Shown in pieces: positions 8,280-16,151 of a stretch of 64,000 nucleotides of DNA (positions within the stretch are counted from its first letter, which is position 1; the number at the start of each line of letters is the position of its first letter). Made by a program: the position numbers and the translations under genes. Source of the DNA: Kineosporia aurantiaca JCM 3230. Its GTDB lineage: Bacteria > Actinomycetota > Actinomycetes > Actinomycetales > Kineosporiaceae. A model generated the notes under the pieces. It saw only the letters and a program-made list of their open reading frames with translations, searched no databases and was not told where the DNA came from. The DNA lies in contig JODP01000007.1 of the NCBI GenBank assembly GCA_000719025.1, forward strand, positions 283,061 to 347,060, read 5' to 3'.

Positions 8280-8452
8280 CGGCCGAGGGCGAGATCCTGC
8301 CCGGGAGAGTGCTGGTGGGGCTGGAAAGACATCAGAGTGTGCTTCGCGGCGCACATGGGCCATCGTTGAGTCATCGTTGCTGGTGCTGATCGCTGAAGTG
8401 CGAGCATAACCGGTCGTGCCCGTCGTGGACATCGTCTGCGGCGTCAAGGAGG

Positions 8453-9481
8453 ATGGCCGGAGATCGCGGCGAGAAGTCCGAACCGGGCCGGATCTGCTGG
8501 GGGCAGGACGTGGGCGAGTGGTGGGGCGATACAGCGCTGGCCGAGAAGGCACAGCGCCTGCTCGGGCGCCGTCACCCGGTCGCGGTGGTGGCGACCGTAT
8601 CCCGGGAACGGGTGGTGGTCGCGGGCTGGGGGGCCGATCCGGGGGACGACTTCGAGGTCGGTTCGATCAGCAAGGGGATCACCGGGCTGCTCTACCGCGA
8701 TGCGGTGGAACGGGGTGGGGTGCAGGGCCGGACGACTCTGGGCGAGCTGCTCCCGCTGCCGAAGGACTGCGCAGTGGCCGGGATCCAGCTCGAGGCGCTC
8801 TCGCAGCACCGCTCCGGCCTTCCCGGTCTGCCGCGCGTGCGCGGTCCGGTGCGGCGTTCGCTGAAACTCTGGTGGAGCGGCGCCAACCCGTACGGCGACT
8901 CGCTGGAAGACCTGATCCGGCAGGCCCAACAGGTGCGACTGCGGGGTAGCCTCCGGCCGCACTACTCGAACTTCGGCTTCGAGCTTCTCGGCCACGCGCT
9001 CGCCAAGCATGCCGGCACCACGTACCCGGAGCTGGTCCAGGAGCGGATCGCCGCCCCGCTCGGGCTGAAGAGCTGGTACCTGCCGGCCACCTGGTCGGAC
9101 CTGCGCGCGTCCTCGATCACCGGCCGCAGCCGCCGGGGCCGCTCGCGCGCGGCCTGGACCGGTGAGGCGCTCGGGCCCGCCGGAGGTCTGCGCTCCACCA
9201 TCGGCGATCTGGCCGAGCTGACCCGGGCGCTGCTGGAGGAACGGGTGAACGGGGTGTCCGCGCTGGACCCGGTGGCCCGGTTCGCGGAGGGCGCCCGGAT
9301 CGGCGCGGCCTGGATCACCGTGGAGCATCAGGGCCGGGCGATCACCTGGCACAACGGCGGCACCGGGGGCTTCCGCAGCTGGCTTGGGATCGACCGGGAG
9401 GCCGGGGTCGGGGTGGCCCTGGTCTCGGCGACCGCGATCCCGGTGGACCGGACCGGGTTCCGGCTGCTGACCGATCTCTAG
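8453..9481 (+). CDS. Serine hydrolase, class C beta-lactamase/penicillin-binding-like family
   Basis: A 342-residue beta-lactamase-related serine hydrolase. The SxxK nucleophile motif is GSISKG (about residue 67), the Tyr-x-Asn motif is YSN in 'RPHYSNFGFELLG', and the KTG-equivalent is HNGGTGGF near residue 305. No signal peptide is seen, so it is probably cytoplasmic; esterase or D-peptidase activity is more likely than antibiotic resistance. The ATG at 8453 has an AAGGAGG directly touching it, which is too close, so the GTG at 8510 behind GGGGCAGGAC is an equally good start. Confidence 0.8.
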   Translation: MAGDRGEKSEPGRICWGQDVGEWWGDTALAEKAQRLLGRRHPVAVVATVSRERVVVAGWGADPGDDFEVGSISKGITGLLYRDAVERGGVQGRTTLGELLPLPKDCAVAGIQLEALSQHRSGLPGLPRVRGPVRRSLKLWWSGANPYGDSLEDLIRQAQQVRLRGSLRPHYSNFGFELLGHALAKHAGTTYPELVQERIAAPLGLKSWYLPATWSDLRASSITGRSRRGRSRAAWTGEALGPAGGLRSTIGDLAELTRALLEERVNGVSALDPVARFAEGARIGAAWITVEHQGRAITWHNGGTGGFRSWLGIDREAGVGVALVSATAIPVDRTGFRLLTDL

Positions 9482-9509
9482 CAGTCGGCCCTCTGAGACG
9501 GTCGGCCCT

Positions 9510-10094
9510 CTAGCGCTCGGCGCTGAACCGGAGGCCGTCGATGATCAGCCGGACCATCCGCCGGGTGTGGTCCTCGTCGCCGGACAGGGAGAGGTTGGCC
9601 ACCGCCCGCAGCAGATCGATCGGCTCCACGTCGCCGGCCCGGATCTCCCCGGCCTGTTCCGCGCCCTCCAAAAGTGAGGTCAGGACCGGGCCGAACCGGG
9701 ACTCGAAGTAGCCGGGCAGCGACTCGTACGCGGCGTCCCCGGAGTGCAGGGCCGCCGCCAGGCCCTGCTTGGTGGCGATGAACCCGGTGAACCGCATCAG
9801 CCAGGCCACCAGGGCCTCCAGCGGCTCGCGGCCGGAAACCAGGCCGGCCGCCTCGGCCGCGGTGGCGTCCACCTCGTTCTTGAACACGGCCGTGATCAGG
9901 TCCGACCGCTGCGGGAAGTGCCGGTAGAGGGTGCCCACCCCGACCCCGGCCTGCGCGGCGATCTCCCGCACCGGAGCGTCCACCCCGGACACCGCGAACA
10001 CCGCCTTGGCCGCCTCGAGCAGCTGGTCCACGTTCCGCTGGGCGTCCGCGCGCACCCGCCGAGCCGGGGCCTCGGAGTGGGCGGAATCGGGCAT
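9510..10094 (-). CDS. TetR-family transcriptional repressor
   Basis: A 194-residue TetR-type regulator. Residues 15-65 form the DNA-binding domain: 'LLEAAKAVFAVSGVDAPVREIAAQAGVGVGTLYRHFPQRSDL' is the canonical helix-turn-helix with the TLYRHF recognition helix. The remainder is a helical ligand-binding domain with no assignable ligand. It is divergent from the VOC protein at 10235 across 140 bp and probably represses that promoter as well as its own. An imperfect dyad of CCGT/ACGG half sites at 10142-10158 in the gap could be its operator. Confidence 0.85.
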   Translation of the reverse strand: MPDSAHSEAPARRVRADAQRNVDQLLEAAKAVFAVSGVDAPVREIAAQAGVGVGTLYRHFPQRSDLITAVFKNEVDATAAEAAGLVSGREPLEALVAWLMRFTGFIATKQGLAAALHSGDAAYESLPGYFESRFGPVLTSLLEGAEQAGEIRAGDVEPIDLLRAVANLSLSGDEDHTRRMVRLIIDGLRFSAER

Positions 10095-10141
10095 GCGGGG
10101 CTCCTGAGGATCGGGCTCGGACGGAGTACTGGAGGGATGTT

Positions 10142-10158
10142 CCGTTTACAGCGTACGG
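10142..10158. promoter_or_regulatory. Possible TetR operator dyad
   Basis: Between the divergent TetR and VOC genes, the 17-bp stretch CCGTttacagcgtACGG has CCGT/ACGG ends in inverted order and 10 of 17 matching positions against its own reverse complement. Position between the two genes is right for a TetR operator, but the symmetry is modest and a chance match cannot be excluded. Confidence 0.3.
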
Positions 10159-10234
10159 TGCCGGGTCGACCCGCCGCCCACCGGCGTCATAAATCTGTGG
10201 GCCGGCTCACGTCGGGACTGATAGGCAGGGGCCC

Positions 10235-10636
10235 ATGACTGCGCGGATTCGGCACATTACGTTCGACTGCTCCGACGCCTGGGCCCTGGCCGAGTTCTGG
10301 CGCCAGGTGACCGGCTACCAGGACGACCCGGCCAACCCCAACGAGCCGGGCGACCCCGAGATGCTGATCGTGCCGCCGGACGGTGGGCCCGGTCTGCTGT
10401 TCATCCCGGTGCCCGAGGGCAAGACCGCCAAGAACCGGCTGCACTTCGACGTCGTGCCCACCGACGGCACCCGTGATCAGGAGGTGCAGCGCCTGCTCGG
10501 CCTCGGTGCTTCCCAGGTCGCGGACCACCGGACGCCGGAGGGCAAGGGCTGGGTGGTGCTGGCCGACCCGGAGGGCAACGAGTTCTGCGTGGAGCGCAGC
10601 CCGGCCGAGATCGCCCAGCCGATTCCGTCCAGCTAG
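10235..10636 (+). CDS. VOC-family (glyoxalase/bleomycin-resistance fold) protein
   Basis: A 133-residue single-chain VOC protein with two beta-alpha-beta-beta-beta halves: 'ITFDCSDAWALAEFW' begins the first and 'LHFDVVPTDG' the second, ending in the family signature 'VLADPEGNEFCVERS'. His8, Glu (EFW) and the C-terminal Glu of EFCVE are in metal-site positions. It belongs to the small 'glyoxalase-like' actinobacterial group with no assigned substrate. It is divergent from a TetR gene, so it may be induced by a small toxic compound. Confidence 0.8.
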   Translation: MTARIRHITFDCSDAWALAEFWRQVTGYQDDPANPNEPGDPEMLIVPPDGGPGLLFIPVPEGKTAKNRLHFDVVPTDGTRDQEVQRLLGLGASQVADHRTPEGKGWVVLADPEGNEFCVERSPAEIAQPIPSS

Positions 10637-10650
10637 CCGGAACAGCCGGT

Positions 10651-10950
10651 TCAGGAGGTCCGGGGTTCGCCCAGTACCCCCGGGCCCTGGAAGTCCAGGC
10701 TCGGCCGCTCGAGCAGCACGTCGATCAGCAGCGGCCGGGTGAGGTAGGGGTGAATCGGCGCCCAGGTGTGCTCGAACCGGTCCGACGTGGTGAAACTCTG
10801 CAGTTCGGCGGCGGTTTCCCAGAGCACCTGGACCTGGTAGTGGGTGGTCTCCTCGGCGCCCTGGGCCACGTCGAAGCGTCGGAAACCTCCCCCAGGCTGG
10901 TGCGTCGACGTCTCGACGGTACCGATCCGGAGGAGGCCCCGGCTGCCCAT
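10651..10950 (-). CDS. Antibiotic-biosynthesis-monooxygenase (ABM)-like dimeric alpha-beta barrel protein
   Basis: A 99-residue protein whose centre 'THYQVQVLWETAAELQSFTTSDRF' matches the ABM/ferredoxin-like fold (strand, then helix holding the W-E...F pattern). The usual first strand and helix are short. The frame stays open upstream to about 11040 with coding-like residues (ADEHKLRAR) but no ATG, GTG or TTG occurs there, so either translation starts at 10950 or the 5' end has decayed. It lies just downstream of the two LuxR-like genes on the same strand (80 bp). Function unknown; ABM proteins are small oxygenases or stress proteins. Confidence 0.55.
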   Translation of the reverse strand: MGSRGLLRIGTVETSTHQPGGGFRRFDVAQGAEETTHYQVQVLWETAAELQSFTTSDRFEHTWAPIHPYLTRPLLIDVLLERPSLDFQGPGVLGEPRTS

Positions 10951-11029
10951 CCGGGCCCGCAGCTTGTGCTCGTCCGCTGCGACGGCGGTGCTCAGCGTCC
11001 CGGGGGAAGGGGCAGCGTCGGTGCAGCAG

Positions 11030-11398
11030 TCAGGGGATGAGGCGATGCCTCCGGGCCGCGTGGACCGCGCTGTAGCGGCTGGCGGCCTGCAGCTTGTGCA
11101 TGGCCGTGCGCAGGTAGCCCTTGACCGTCTCGGTGGAGACCCCCAGCTGCTCGGCCGCCTCGCTGTTGGTGGCGCCGGTGCCGACCACGGCCAGCACGTC
11201 GATCTCGCGGCTGGTCAGGTTCTCCGGCCGGGGGTGGGTGCGGCTGATCGCGCCGGGGGATCCGGTCTCGGTCAGGATCTGGGCGGACATCTCGCGCAGC
11301 CGGTGCTTCAGGTCGGCGTCCGGGGTGGCCCCGGCCTGGCAGCGCAGCTGCGCGAACGTGCGGCGGGCCTCCTCGAGCCGGGCGGCGGTGACGGTCAT
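11030..11398 (-). CDS. LuxR-type helix-turn-helix regulator (small, second of a pair)
   Basis: A 122-residue protein with an N-terminal helical segment of about 50 residues and a C-terminal GerE/LuxR DNA-binding domain: 'LTSREIDVLAVVGTGATNSEAAEQLGVSTETVKGYLRTAMHKL' carries all the family positions, with TVKGYLRTAMHKLQA as recognition helix. No receiver, PAS or ligand domain is present. The start ATG overlaps the stop of the upstream HTH gene by four bases (ATGA), so the two are co-translated, possibly as partners. Target unknown. Confidence 0.8.
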   Translation of the reverse strand: MTVTAARLEEARRTFAQLRCQAGATPDADLKHRLREMSAQILTETGSPGAISRTHPRPENLTSREIDVLAVVGTGATNSEAAEQLGVSTETVKGYLRTAMHKLQAASRYSAVHAARRHRLIP

Positions 11399-11718
11399 GC
11401 GGGCGGCTCCCCGGAGCCGAAGGCCCCGGCCAGGCGGGGGGTGAGGCCCAGCTGGGCGGTGGCCGCGGCGATCCGCTCCCGGGTCTGGCCCAGGGTGCTG
11501 GCGGTGAGCCCGGAGATCTGCTGGTCGGAGTAGCCCCGGGCGGCCAGGGCGAGCAGGTGGCGCTGCGACACCGACAGCCGCAGCACCGCGGCCTTGGACG
11601 TGTCGACCAGGCTGAACCCGGCGGACGTCGGCACTATCTCGGGAGGGGCGGGTTCGCCGGGGAAATCTCTTGCCACACGACGGATCTCGAACACGATGGT
11701 GGACACGTCGTCTGTCAT
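11395..11718 (-). CDS. Divergent LuxR-like helix-turn-helix protein (small, first of a pair)
   Basis: A 107-residue protein with an about 45-residue N-terminal part and a C-terminal segment 'LSVSQRHLLALAARGYSDQQISGLTASTLGQTRERIAAATAQLGL' that follows the LuxR HTH pattern (SxRxxxxLxLxAxGxSxxxIA) but with a poor recognition helix. It may have lost DNA binding and act as a dimerising partner for the coupled gene at 11030-11398. Start ATG at 11718 follows an AGGTTGACC-like region upstream. The two-gene design is unusual; a single LuxR split by duplication and divergence is one explanation. Confidence 0.65.
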   Translation of the reverse strand: MTDDVSTIVFEIRRVARDFPGEPAPPEIVPTSAGFSLVDTSKAAVLRLSVSQRHLLALAARGYSDQQISGLTASTLGQTRERIAAATAQLGLTPRLAGAFGSGEPPA

Positions 11719-11835
11719 GAAAGGTCAACCTCCCCGTGGCCGTAACCCCCATTACAGGCATCTCGGGCACGGGAAGTCAACGAACCCCCGGCCGATCTGC
11801 GGCTTTCGCGGTCAGCGGTCCAGAGTCCGCGGCGG

Positions 11836-11845
11836 ATGACGTCAT
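11836..11845. promoter_or_regulatory. ATGACGTCAT perfect palindrome in a 262-bp intergenic gap
   Basis: The gap between the start of the HTH pair (11718) and the F420-type gene (11981) holds no gene. It contains the perfect 10-bp palindrome ATGACGTCAT, 136 bases before the downstream start codon, and possible -10 sequences (TTAGCC at about 11910) that I cannot confirm. The palindrome could be an operator for either divergent unit; no consensus known to me matches it. Confidence 0.3.
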
Positions 11846-11980
11846 TCGGTGGCGCACGGGCAGTTTCGCCTGTTCGGGAAGCCGGGGCATAGCCGAGCGG
11901 CCGGGCTGGTTAGCCTGGTCGCCGCCCACTCCGGCATCCCGGCCCGGAGCCGGACCCGAAGATTCACCCGAAGGAGTCCC

Positions 11981-12856
11981 GTGAAGCACGGCGTCACCAT
12001 CCTCACCGACCAGCCCTGGGCCGAGTCGCGTCCGTTGTGGGCCGCGGTCGAGGACCTGGGCTTCCACCACGCCTGGACGTACGACCACCTGGTCTGGGGC
12101 GGGCTGCCGGAGTCCCCCTGGTTCGCCGCCCTGCCCACGCTGACCGCGGCCTCCACGGTGACGACCCGGATCCAGCTCGGCACCGCCGTGAGCGCGCCCA
12201 ACTTCCGCCACCCCCTGCCGCTGTACCGCGAGGCCCAGGCCCTGGACGACATCTCCGGCGGCCGGTTCATCCTCGGCGTCGGCACCGGCGGCAACCTCGA
12301 CGCCGGCATCCTGGGCCAGCCCGAGCTGACCGTGAAGGAGCGGGTCGACCGGTTCCAGGAGTTCACCGACCTGCTGCTGCGCCTGCGCACCGAAGACCAC
12401 GTCAGCGCCGACGGCCGCTGGTTCGCCACTCGCGAGGCCCGCACCCTGCCCCCGGTTGCGCACCTGCCCGTCGTCATCGCGGCGAACGGGCCGCGCGGGG
12501 TGCGCTACGCCGCCCGCACCGCGCAGAGCGGGGACGGCTGGATGACGCTCGGGCCGGCGGCCGAAACGCTGGAGGAGTGGTTCACCGGCCTGGCCGGGCA
12601 GCAGAAGATCTTCGAGGAAGGGCTCGCGCTCGCCGGGCGCCGGTCGGACGAGGTGCGCCGCTACCTCATGCTCGACGCCCCGACGGTGCGCCCGGGCGTC
12701 CCGTTCTCCTTGAGCAGCGTGGAGCTCTACGCGGAGATGGCCGGCCGCGCGCAGGAGCTGGGCTTCACCGATGTGATCACCCACTGGCCCCGGGTCGAGA
12801 GCCCGTTCCAGGGAGACGTCCGGGTGCTGGAAAAGATTGCTGCACAGCTGCTCTGA
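11981..12856 (+). CDS. LLM-class flavin/F420-dependent oxidoreductase
   Basis: A 291-residue luciferase-like TIM-barrel oxidoreductase. The N-terminus 'KHGVTILTD', 'GFHHAWTYDHLVW', 'RIQLGTAVSAPNFRHPLPLYREAQALDDISGGRFILGVGTGGN' and 'VIAANGPRGVRYAAR' are standard motifs of F420-dependent bacterial-luciferase-like proteins in actinobacteria. GTG start is preceded by AAGGAG at 6 bases. Cofactor choice (F420 versus FMN) and substrate are inferred from the family only. It is followed after 37 bp by the EVE-domain gene on the same strand. Confidence 0.85.
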   Translation: MKHGVTILTDQPWAESRPLWAAVEDLGFHHAWTYDHLVWGGLPESPWFAALPTLTAASTVTTRIQLGTAVSAPNFRHPLPLYREAQALDDISGGRFILGVGTGGNLDAGILGQPELTVKERVDRFQEFTDLLLRLRTEDHVSADGRWFATREARTLPPVAHLPVVIAANGPRGVRYAARTAQSGDGWMTLGPAAETLEEWFTGLAGQQKIFEEGLALAGRRSDEVRRYLMLDAPTVRPGVPFSLSSVELYAEMAGRAQELGFTDVITHWPRVESPFQGDVRVLEKIAAQLL

Positions 12857-12893
12857 GTACACGCCGCGGGGGAGGAGCGGGTACGTTGAGCGG

Positions 12894-13352
12894 GTGAAGC
12901 AACCGACGCGCACGGTCGACGAGACCACTCTGGGAGCCTGGCTGATCAAGGGCAACGCGGACGCGGGTGCCCTGCTCGAACGGTTTCGTGCTGAGCCCCG
13001 GGTGCGTCGTTGGTGCGTTCAAGGCGGCTACCGGGCGCGGATGATGCGCCCGGGGCAGCCGGTCGTGTTCTGGGCGAGCGGGAGCCGGTCGCGGGCCGTG
13101 CCGTACGGGGTGTGGGGTCTGGGACGCCTGGCCGGTGGGGCCGCCCCGGATGCCGACGGCTCCTGGTCGGTGCCCCTGGAACTCGACATCTGGCCGGAGC
13201 CCGAGCGGTTGTCGCGGGAGCAGATCCGGGCCGACCAGCGGCTGGCCGGGCTGGAGGTTCTGCGCCAGCCTCAGGGGTCCAACCCGTCCTTCCTGACCCC
13301 GGCCGAGTACGAGGCTCTGCGCGACCACCTAGGCGAGGATGGCGTTCACTAG
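12894..13352 (+). CDS. EVE-domain (PUA-like) protein
   Basis: A 152-residue protein with the EVE/PUA-like fold. 'GAWLIKGNAD' forms the first strand, 'RMMRPGQPVVFWASGSRS' the typical loop (EVE proteins have GDxVxFYxSG), and 'GVWGLGRLAG' the following strand that lines the modified-base pocket. EVE proteins bind modified cytosines or RNA; in bacteria they sit in defence or RNA-processing contexts. No nuclease or McrB-type partner is nearby, so the context gives no function. The GTG at 12894 was chosen over an earlier frame start because the homologous part begins there. Its 3' end overlaps the convergent M20 gene by 24 bp. Confidence 0.7.
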   Translation: MKQPTRTVDETTLGAWLIKGNADAGALLERFRAEPRVRRWCVQGGYRARMMRPGQPVVFWASGSRSRAVPYGVWGLGRLAGGAAPDADGSWSVPLELDIWPEPERLSREQIRADQRLAGLEVLRQPQGSNPSFLTPAEYEALRDHLGEDGVH

Positions 13353-14408
13353 GTAGGCCGTCAGACGTGCCCGCTCGGCCATGGTGTCCACCAGCAGGTA
13401 TTCATCGTCCGCGTGAGCCCCGCCGCCGACCGCGCCGAGGCCGTCCAGGGTAGGCACACCAACTGCCGCGGTGAGATTGCCATCGCTACCCCCACCGACC
13501 GCGACGCCCCGGATGCCCGGCCCGAAGCCCTGGGCCAGGGCGAAGAGCTGTTTCGAGGCGGACTCCGGCATCGGCGGCCGATGGATGCCGCCGGAAACCT
13601 CCAGGCGAGCACCGGTAAGCACGGGGGTAAGCGCAGCGAAACCGGCCTCTACGCGTTCCTTTTCCTCCGTCGTCTCCACTCGGACGTCGACCACCACCGA
13701 AGCTTCCGCCGGAACAACGTTGCTGGCTGTCCCCGCGGTGCTGACCGTGGGCGTGACCGTGGTGCCGGCCTCGGGACGGTTCAGCGCCGCAATGGCAAGA
13801 ACCTGGTGTGACGCCTCCACGAGCGCGTTGACCCCAGCCTCGGGCTCCAGCCCCGCATGGGAGGCCCGGCCGACAACGCTGACCGTGAACGTGCCGCAGC
13901 CCTTGCGCCCCGTCTTCAACGCCCCGCCCTCGCCGGCCCCCTCGAACACCAGCACCGCCCCGCACGCCAGCGCCAGTTCCTCGATCAGCGCCCGCGAGGC
14001 CCCGGACCCGACTTCCTCGTCCGCGGTGATCAGGATCTCGACACCTTCGCGGCGGTCGGCCTGCGCCAATCCGTGAACGGCCTGCACCAGCCCACCCAGC
14101 ATGTCGAAAACCCCCGGCCCGTAAGCCTTGCCGTCCTTCACCAGGAAAGGACGCCGGGCCAGGGTGCCCAGCGGGAAGACGGTGTCGTGGTGGCCGAGGA
14201 TGAGAAGCCGGGGCTCGCCGCCGCCGGACCAGCGCACGTGGGGACCCGCGTCACTCTCCTCGAGCCAGGCCCGGCCACCCAGGCGGTGCTCGATGAGGTC
14301 GGCCACGGCTTGGGCGGAGGTGCGCAGGGCGGCCAGATCGCCGGAGGGGGACTCGATCTCGATGAGCTTGCCGAGGTCCTCGAGCATGGCCGCGGTGTCG
14401 GGTTCCAT
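13329..14408 (-). CDS. M20-family metallopeptidase (carboxypeptidase G2-like)
   Basis: A 359-residue zinc peptidase of the M20/ArgE/CPG2 family. Ligands are visible as GHHDTVFP (His), 'GPGVFDMLGG' (bridging Asp), 'ADEEVGS' (catalytic and ligand Glu), 'VFEGAGEGG' and the C-terminal 'GGAHADDEY' (His). The dimerisation lid domain lies at about residues 175-285. It resembles glutamate carboxypeptidases and acyl-amino-acid deacylases; no signal peptide, so cytoplasmic. Start ATG at 14408. It is 68 bp from the divergent SRPBCC gene. Confidence 0.85.
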   Translation of the reverse strand: MEPDTAAMLEDLGKLIEIESPSGDLAALRTSAQAVADLIEHRLGGRAWLEESDAGPHVRWSGGGEPRLLILGHHDTVFPLGTLARRPFLVKDGKAYGPGVFDMLGGLVQAVHGLAQADRREGVEILITADEEVGSGASRALIEELALACGAVLVFEGAGEGGALKTGRKGCGTFTVSVVGRASHAGLEPEAGVNALVEASHQVLAIAALNRPEAGTTVTPTVSTAGTASNVVPAEASVVVDVRVETTEEKERVEAGFAALTPVLTGARLEVSGGIHRPPMPESASKQLFALAQGFGPGIRGVAVGGGSDGNLTAAVGVPTLDGLGAVGGGAHADDEYLLVDTMAERARLTAYLVNAILA

Positions 14409-14476
14409 TCCGGTGATCCTAGGCGTGGGTTCGGAAGGGCTGCACTGAGCGGGTGGTGGTGGCAGGGTGGTGCGCC

Positions 14477-14944
14477 ATGGGGATTGAGCGGTTCGAAGTC
14501 CAGCGGACGATCGCAGCGCCGCCGAGCGCGGTGTTCAGCATCCTTACCTCCCCGGAGGGCCACGTCAGCATTGACGCGTCCGGCATGCTGCAGTGGGCTG
14601 AAGGGGAACGGGTGACGGCGGTGGGGGACCGCTTCGTGGTGCACATGGACCGCGAGTCCCTGAACGACCTGCCGATGGGCAAGTACGACGTCACGGTGAT
14701 CATCACGCGCTTCACCCCGGACACCGAGATCGAGTGGACGATCTCCGGCACGGTGCAGCCACCGATCGAGCACCTCTGGGGGTATCAGCTGGCCCCGCAT
14801 GAGCAGGGCACGCTGGTCACGTCGTACTACGACTGGAGCCGGATCCATCCGCGGTACCGGGGAGCGGTGAACTTCCCGATCCTCCCGGAGGCCGGCCTGC
14901 GGGCGACTCTCGGCATCCTGGCCCGCACAGTGGAGAAGCATTGA
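14477..14944 (+). CDS. SRPBCC-superfamily (START-like) protein
   Basis: A 155-residue START/polyketide-cyclase-fold protein. It opens with 'RFEVQRTIAAPPSAVFSILTSPEGHVSID', the usual first strand and helices of SRPBCC proteins, and ends with 'LPEAGLRATLGILARTVEK' matching the long C-terminal helix. The beta-sheet in between contains 'EIEWTISGTVQPP'. These proteins bind hydrophobic small molecules; none is predictable. ATG at 14477 was preferred to a GTG eight codons earlier (14453), which adds only MVVAGWCA. Confidence 0.75.
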   Translation: MGIERFEVQRTIAAPPSAVFSILTSPEGHVSIDASGMLQWAEGERVTAVGDRFVVHMDRESLNDLPMGKYDVTVIITRFTPDTEIEWTISGTVQPPIEHLWGYQLAPHEQGTLVTSYYDWSRIHPRYRGAVNFPILPEAGLRATLGILARTVEKH

Positions 14945-15020
14945 TGCTTTCGTAGGTCTCGGGGCCTTGGGCGTCAGTACAAGGTCGCCATGGGGACGAA
15001 CCCGACGTAGCGTGAGCGGT

Positions 15021-16151
15021 GTGACCAATGGGGATCTTGCCGCGACCATGGCCCAAACCGCGCGGGCCTGGCTGGAGAGCCTGAACGCCCAGCAGCGGGC
15101 GGTCGCGCTCTACCCCTGGCCGTCCGACGCTGAGCGCCGGAACTGGTACTACACCCCGACCGATCACGGCGGCCTGGCGCTGAACCAGATGCGGCCCGGT
15201 CAGCAGGGGCTGGCCATGCGGCTGCTCGCGAGCGGGCTCTCGGACGCGGGTTACGTCACCGCCTCGACGATCATCGGGCTGGAGAACGTGCTCGACAAGG
15301 CCGACGGCTGGGAGGTCGACTGGGGCCGGGACCGGGGACGCGACCCGCAGCTGTACTGGCTGCGGATCTTCGGGGATCCGGGGGAGGCGGGCACGACCGG
15401 TCCGTGGTCCTGGCGGTTCGGTGGGCATCACGTCTCGGTGCAGCACCTGATCCTCGACGGGGCGGTGCGCTCGAGTACACCGTGCTTCCTGGGAGCCGAC
15501 CCCGCGGCGTCCCCCCTTCTGGGTGGCCTGTTCCTGCGACCGCTGGCCGCGACCGAGGATCTGGGCGGCGAGCTGGTGCGGTCGCTGGACCCGGAGCAGG
15601 CCGCCCGGGCGGTGCTCGCCCCGGTGGCGCCGGTCGACCTGGTCACCGGGAACCGGTCGCGGATCGCGGAGGGCGACAACGTGATGCCGCTGATGGACCT
15701 GTGGCGCAACCGGTTCACCGTGCCGCGGCTGCGGGATCACGTCGAGGGAATCCACGAGATGGCCGAGACCCGGGCCGGCACACTTCCCGAACACCGGGAG
15801 GCGGTGCAGTACTCGTCCGATCCCAAAGGCATTCCGGCCAGCTGGCTGTCGGCCTCTCAGCAGGAGATCCTGAGGCGGCTTCTGCGGACGTTCACCGAAC
15901 GCGTCCCCAAATCACTGGCCGATCAGGAGGCCGAGAAGTACGCCGGGAGTCTGCTCGAGGCCGTGCATTTCGCCTGGGCGGGAAGTACCGAGCCGGGACG
16001 TCCGCACTACTTCCGGCTCCAGGCGCCGGGTCTGGTTGCTGAGTGGGACAATACACAGAGGGACGCCAATCACGCGCACTCGGTCTGGCGGGACCCGGAG
16101 AACGACTTCGGTGAGGACGTGCTGAGCCGTCATCTGGCCCAGTTCCACTAG
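15021..16151 (+). CDS. DUF3500 family protein
   Basis: A 376-residue DUF3500 protein. Family features are 'NWYYTPTDHGGLALNQM' near the N-terminus, 'WRFGGHHVSVQHLI' in the middle, 'PCFLGADPA' and the C-terminal 'HFAWAGSTEPGRPHYFRLQAPGLVAEWDNTQRDANHAHSVWRDP' region, which is nearly invariant and rich in His, Asp and Trp, suggesting a metal or ligand site. No biochemical role is established. GTG at 15021 is likely; an ATG at 15048 is an alternative. Its stop overlaps the convergent GGDEF-EAL gene by four bases. Confidence 0.85.
   Translation: MTNGDLAATMAQTARAWLESLNAQQRAVALYPWPSDAERRNWYYTPTDHGGLALNQMRPGQQGLAMRLLASGLSDAGYVTASTIIGLENVLDKADGWEVDWGRDRGRDPQLYWLRIFGDPGEAGTTGPWSWRFGGHHVSVQHLILDGAVRSSTPCFLGADPAASPLLGGLFLRPLAATEDLGGELVRSLDPEQAARAVLAPVAPVDLVTGNRSRIAEGDNVMPLMDLWRNRFTVPRLRDHVEGIHEMAETRAGTLPEHREAVQYSSDPKGIPASWLSASQQEILRRLLRTFTERVPKSLADQEAEKYAGSLLEAVHFAWAGSTEPGRPHYFRLQAPGLVAEWDNTQRDANHAHSVWRDPENDFGEDVLSRHLAQFH

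Noticed and set aside
10750..11040. Plus-strand frame over the ABM-like gene
   Set aside because: No domain likeness, whereas the minus-strand frame shows an ABM fold pattern.
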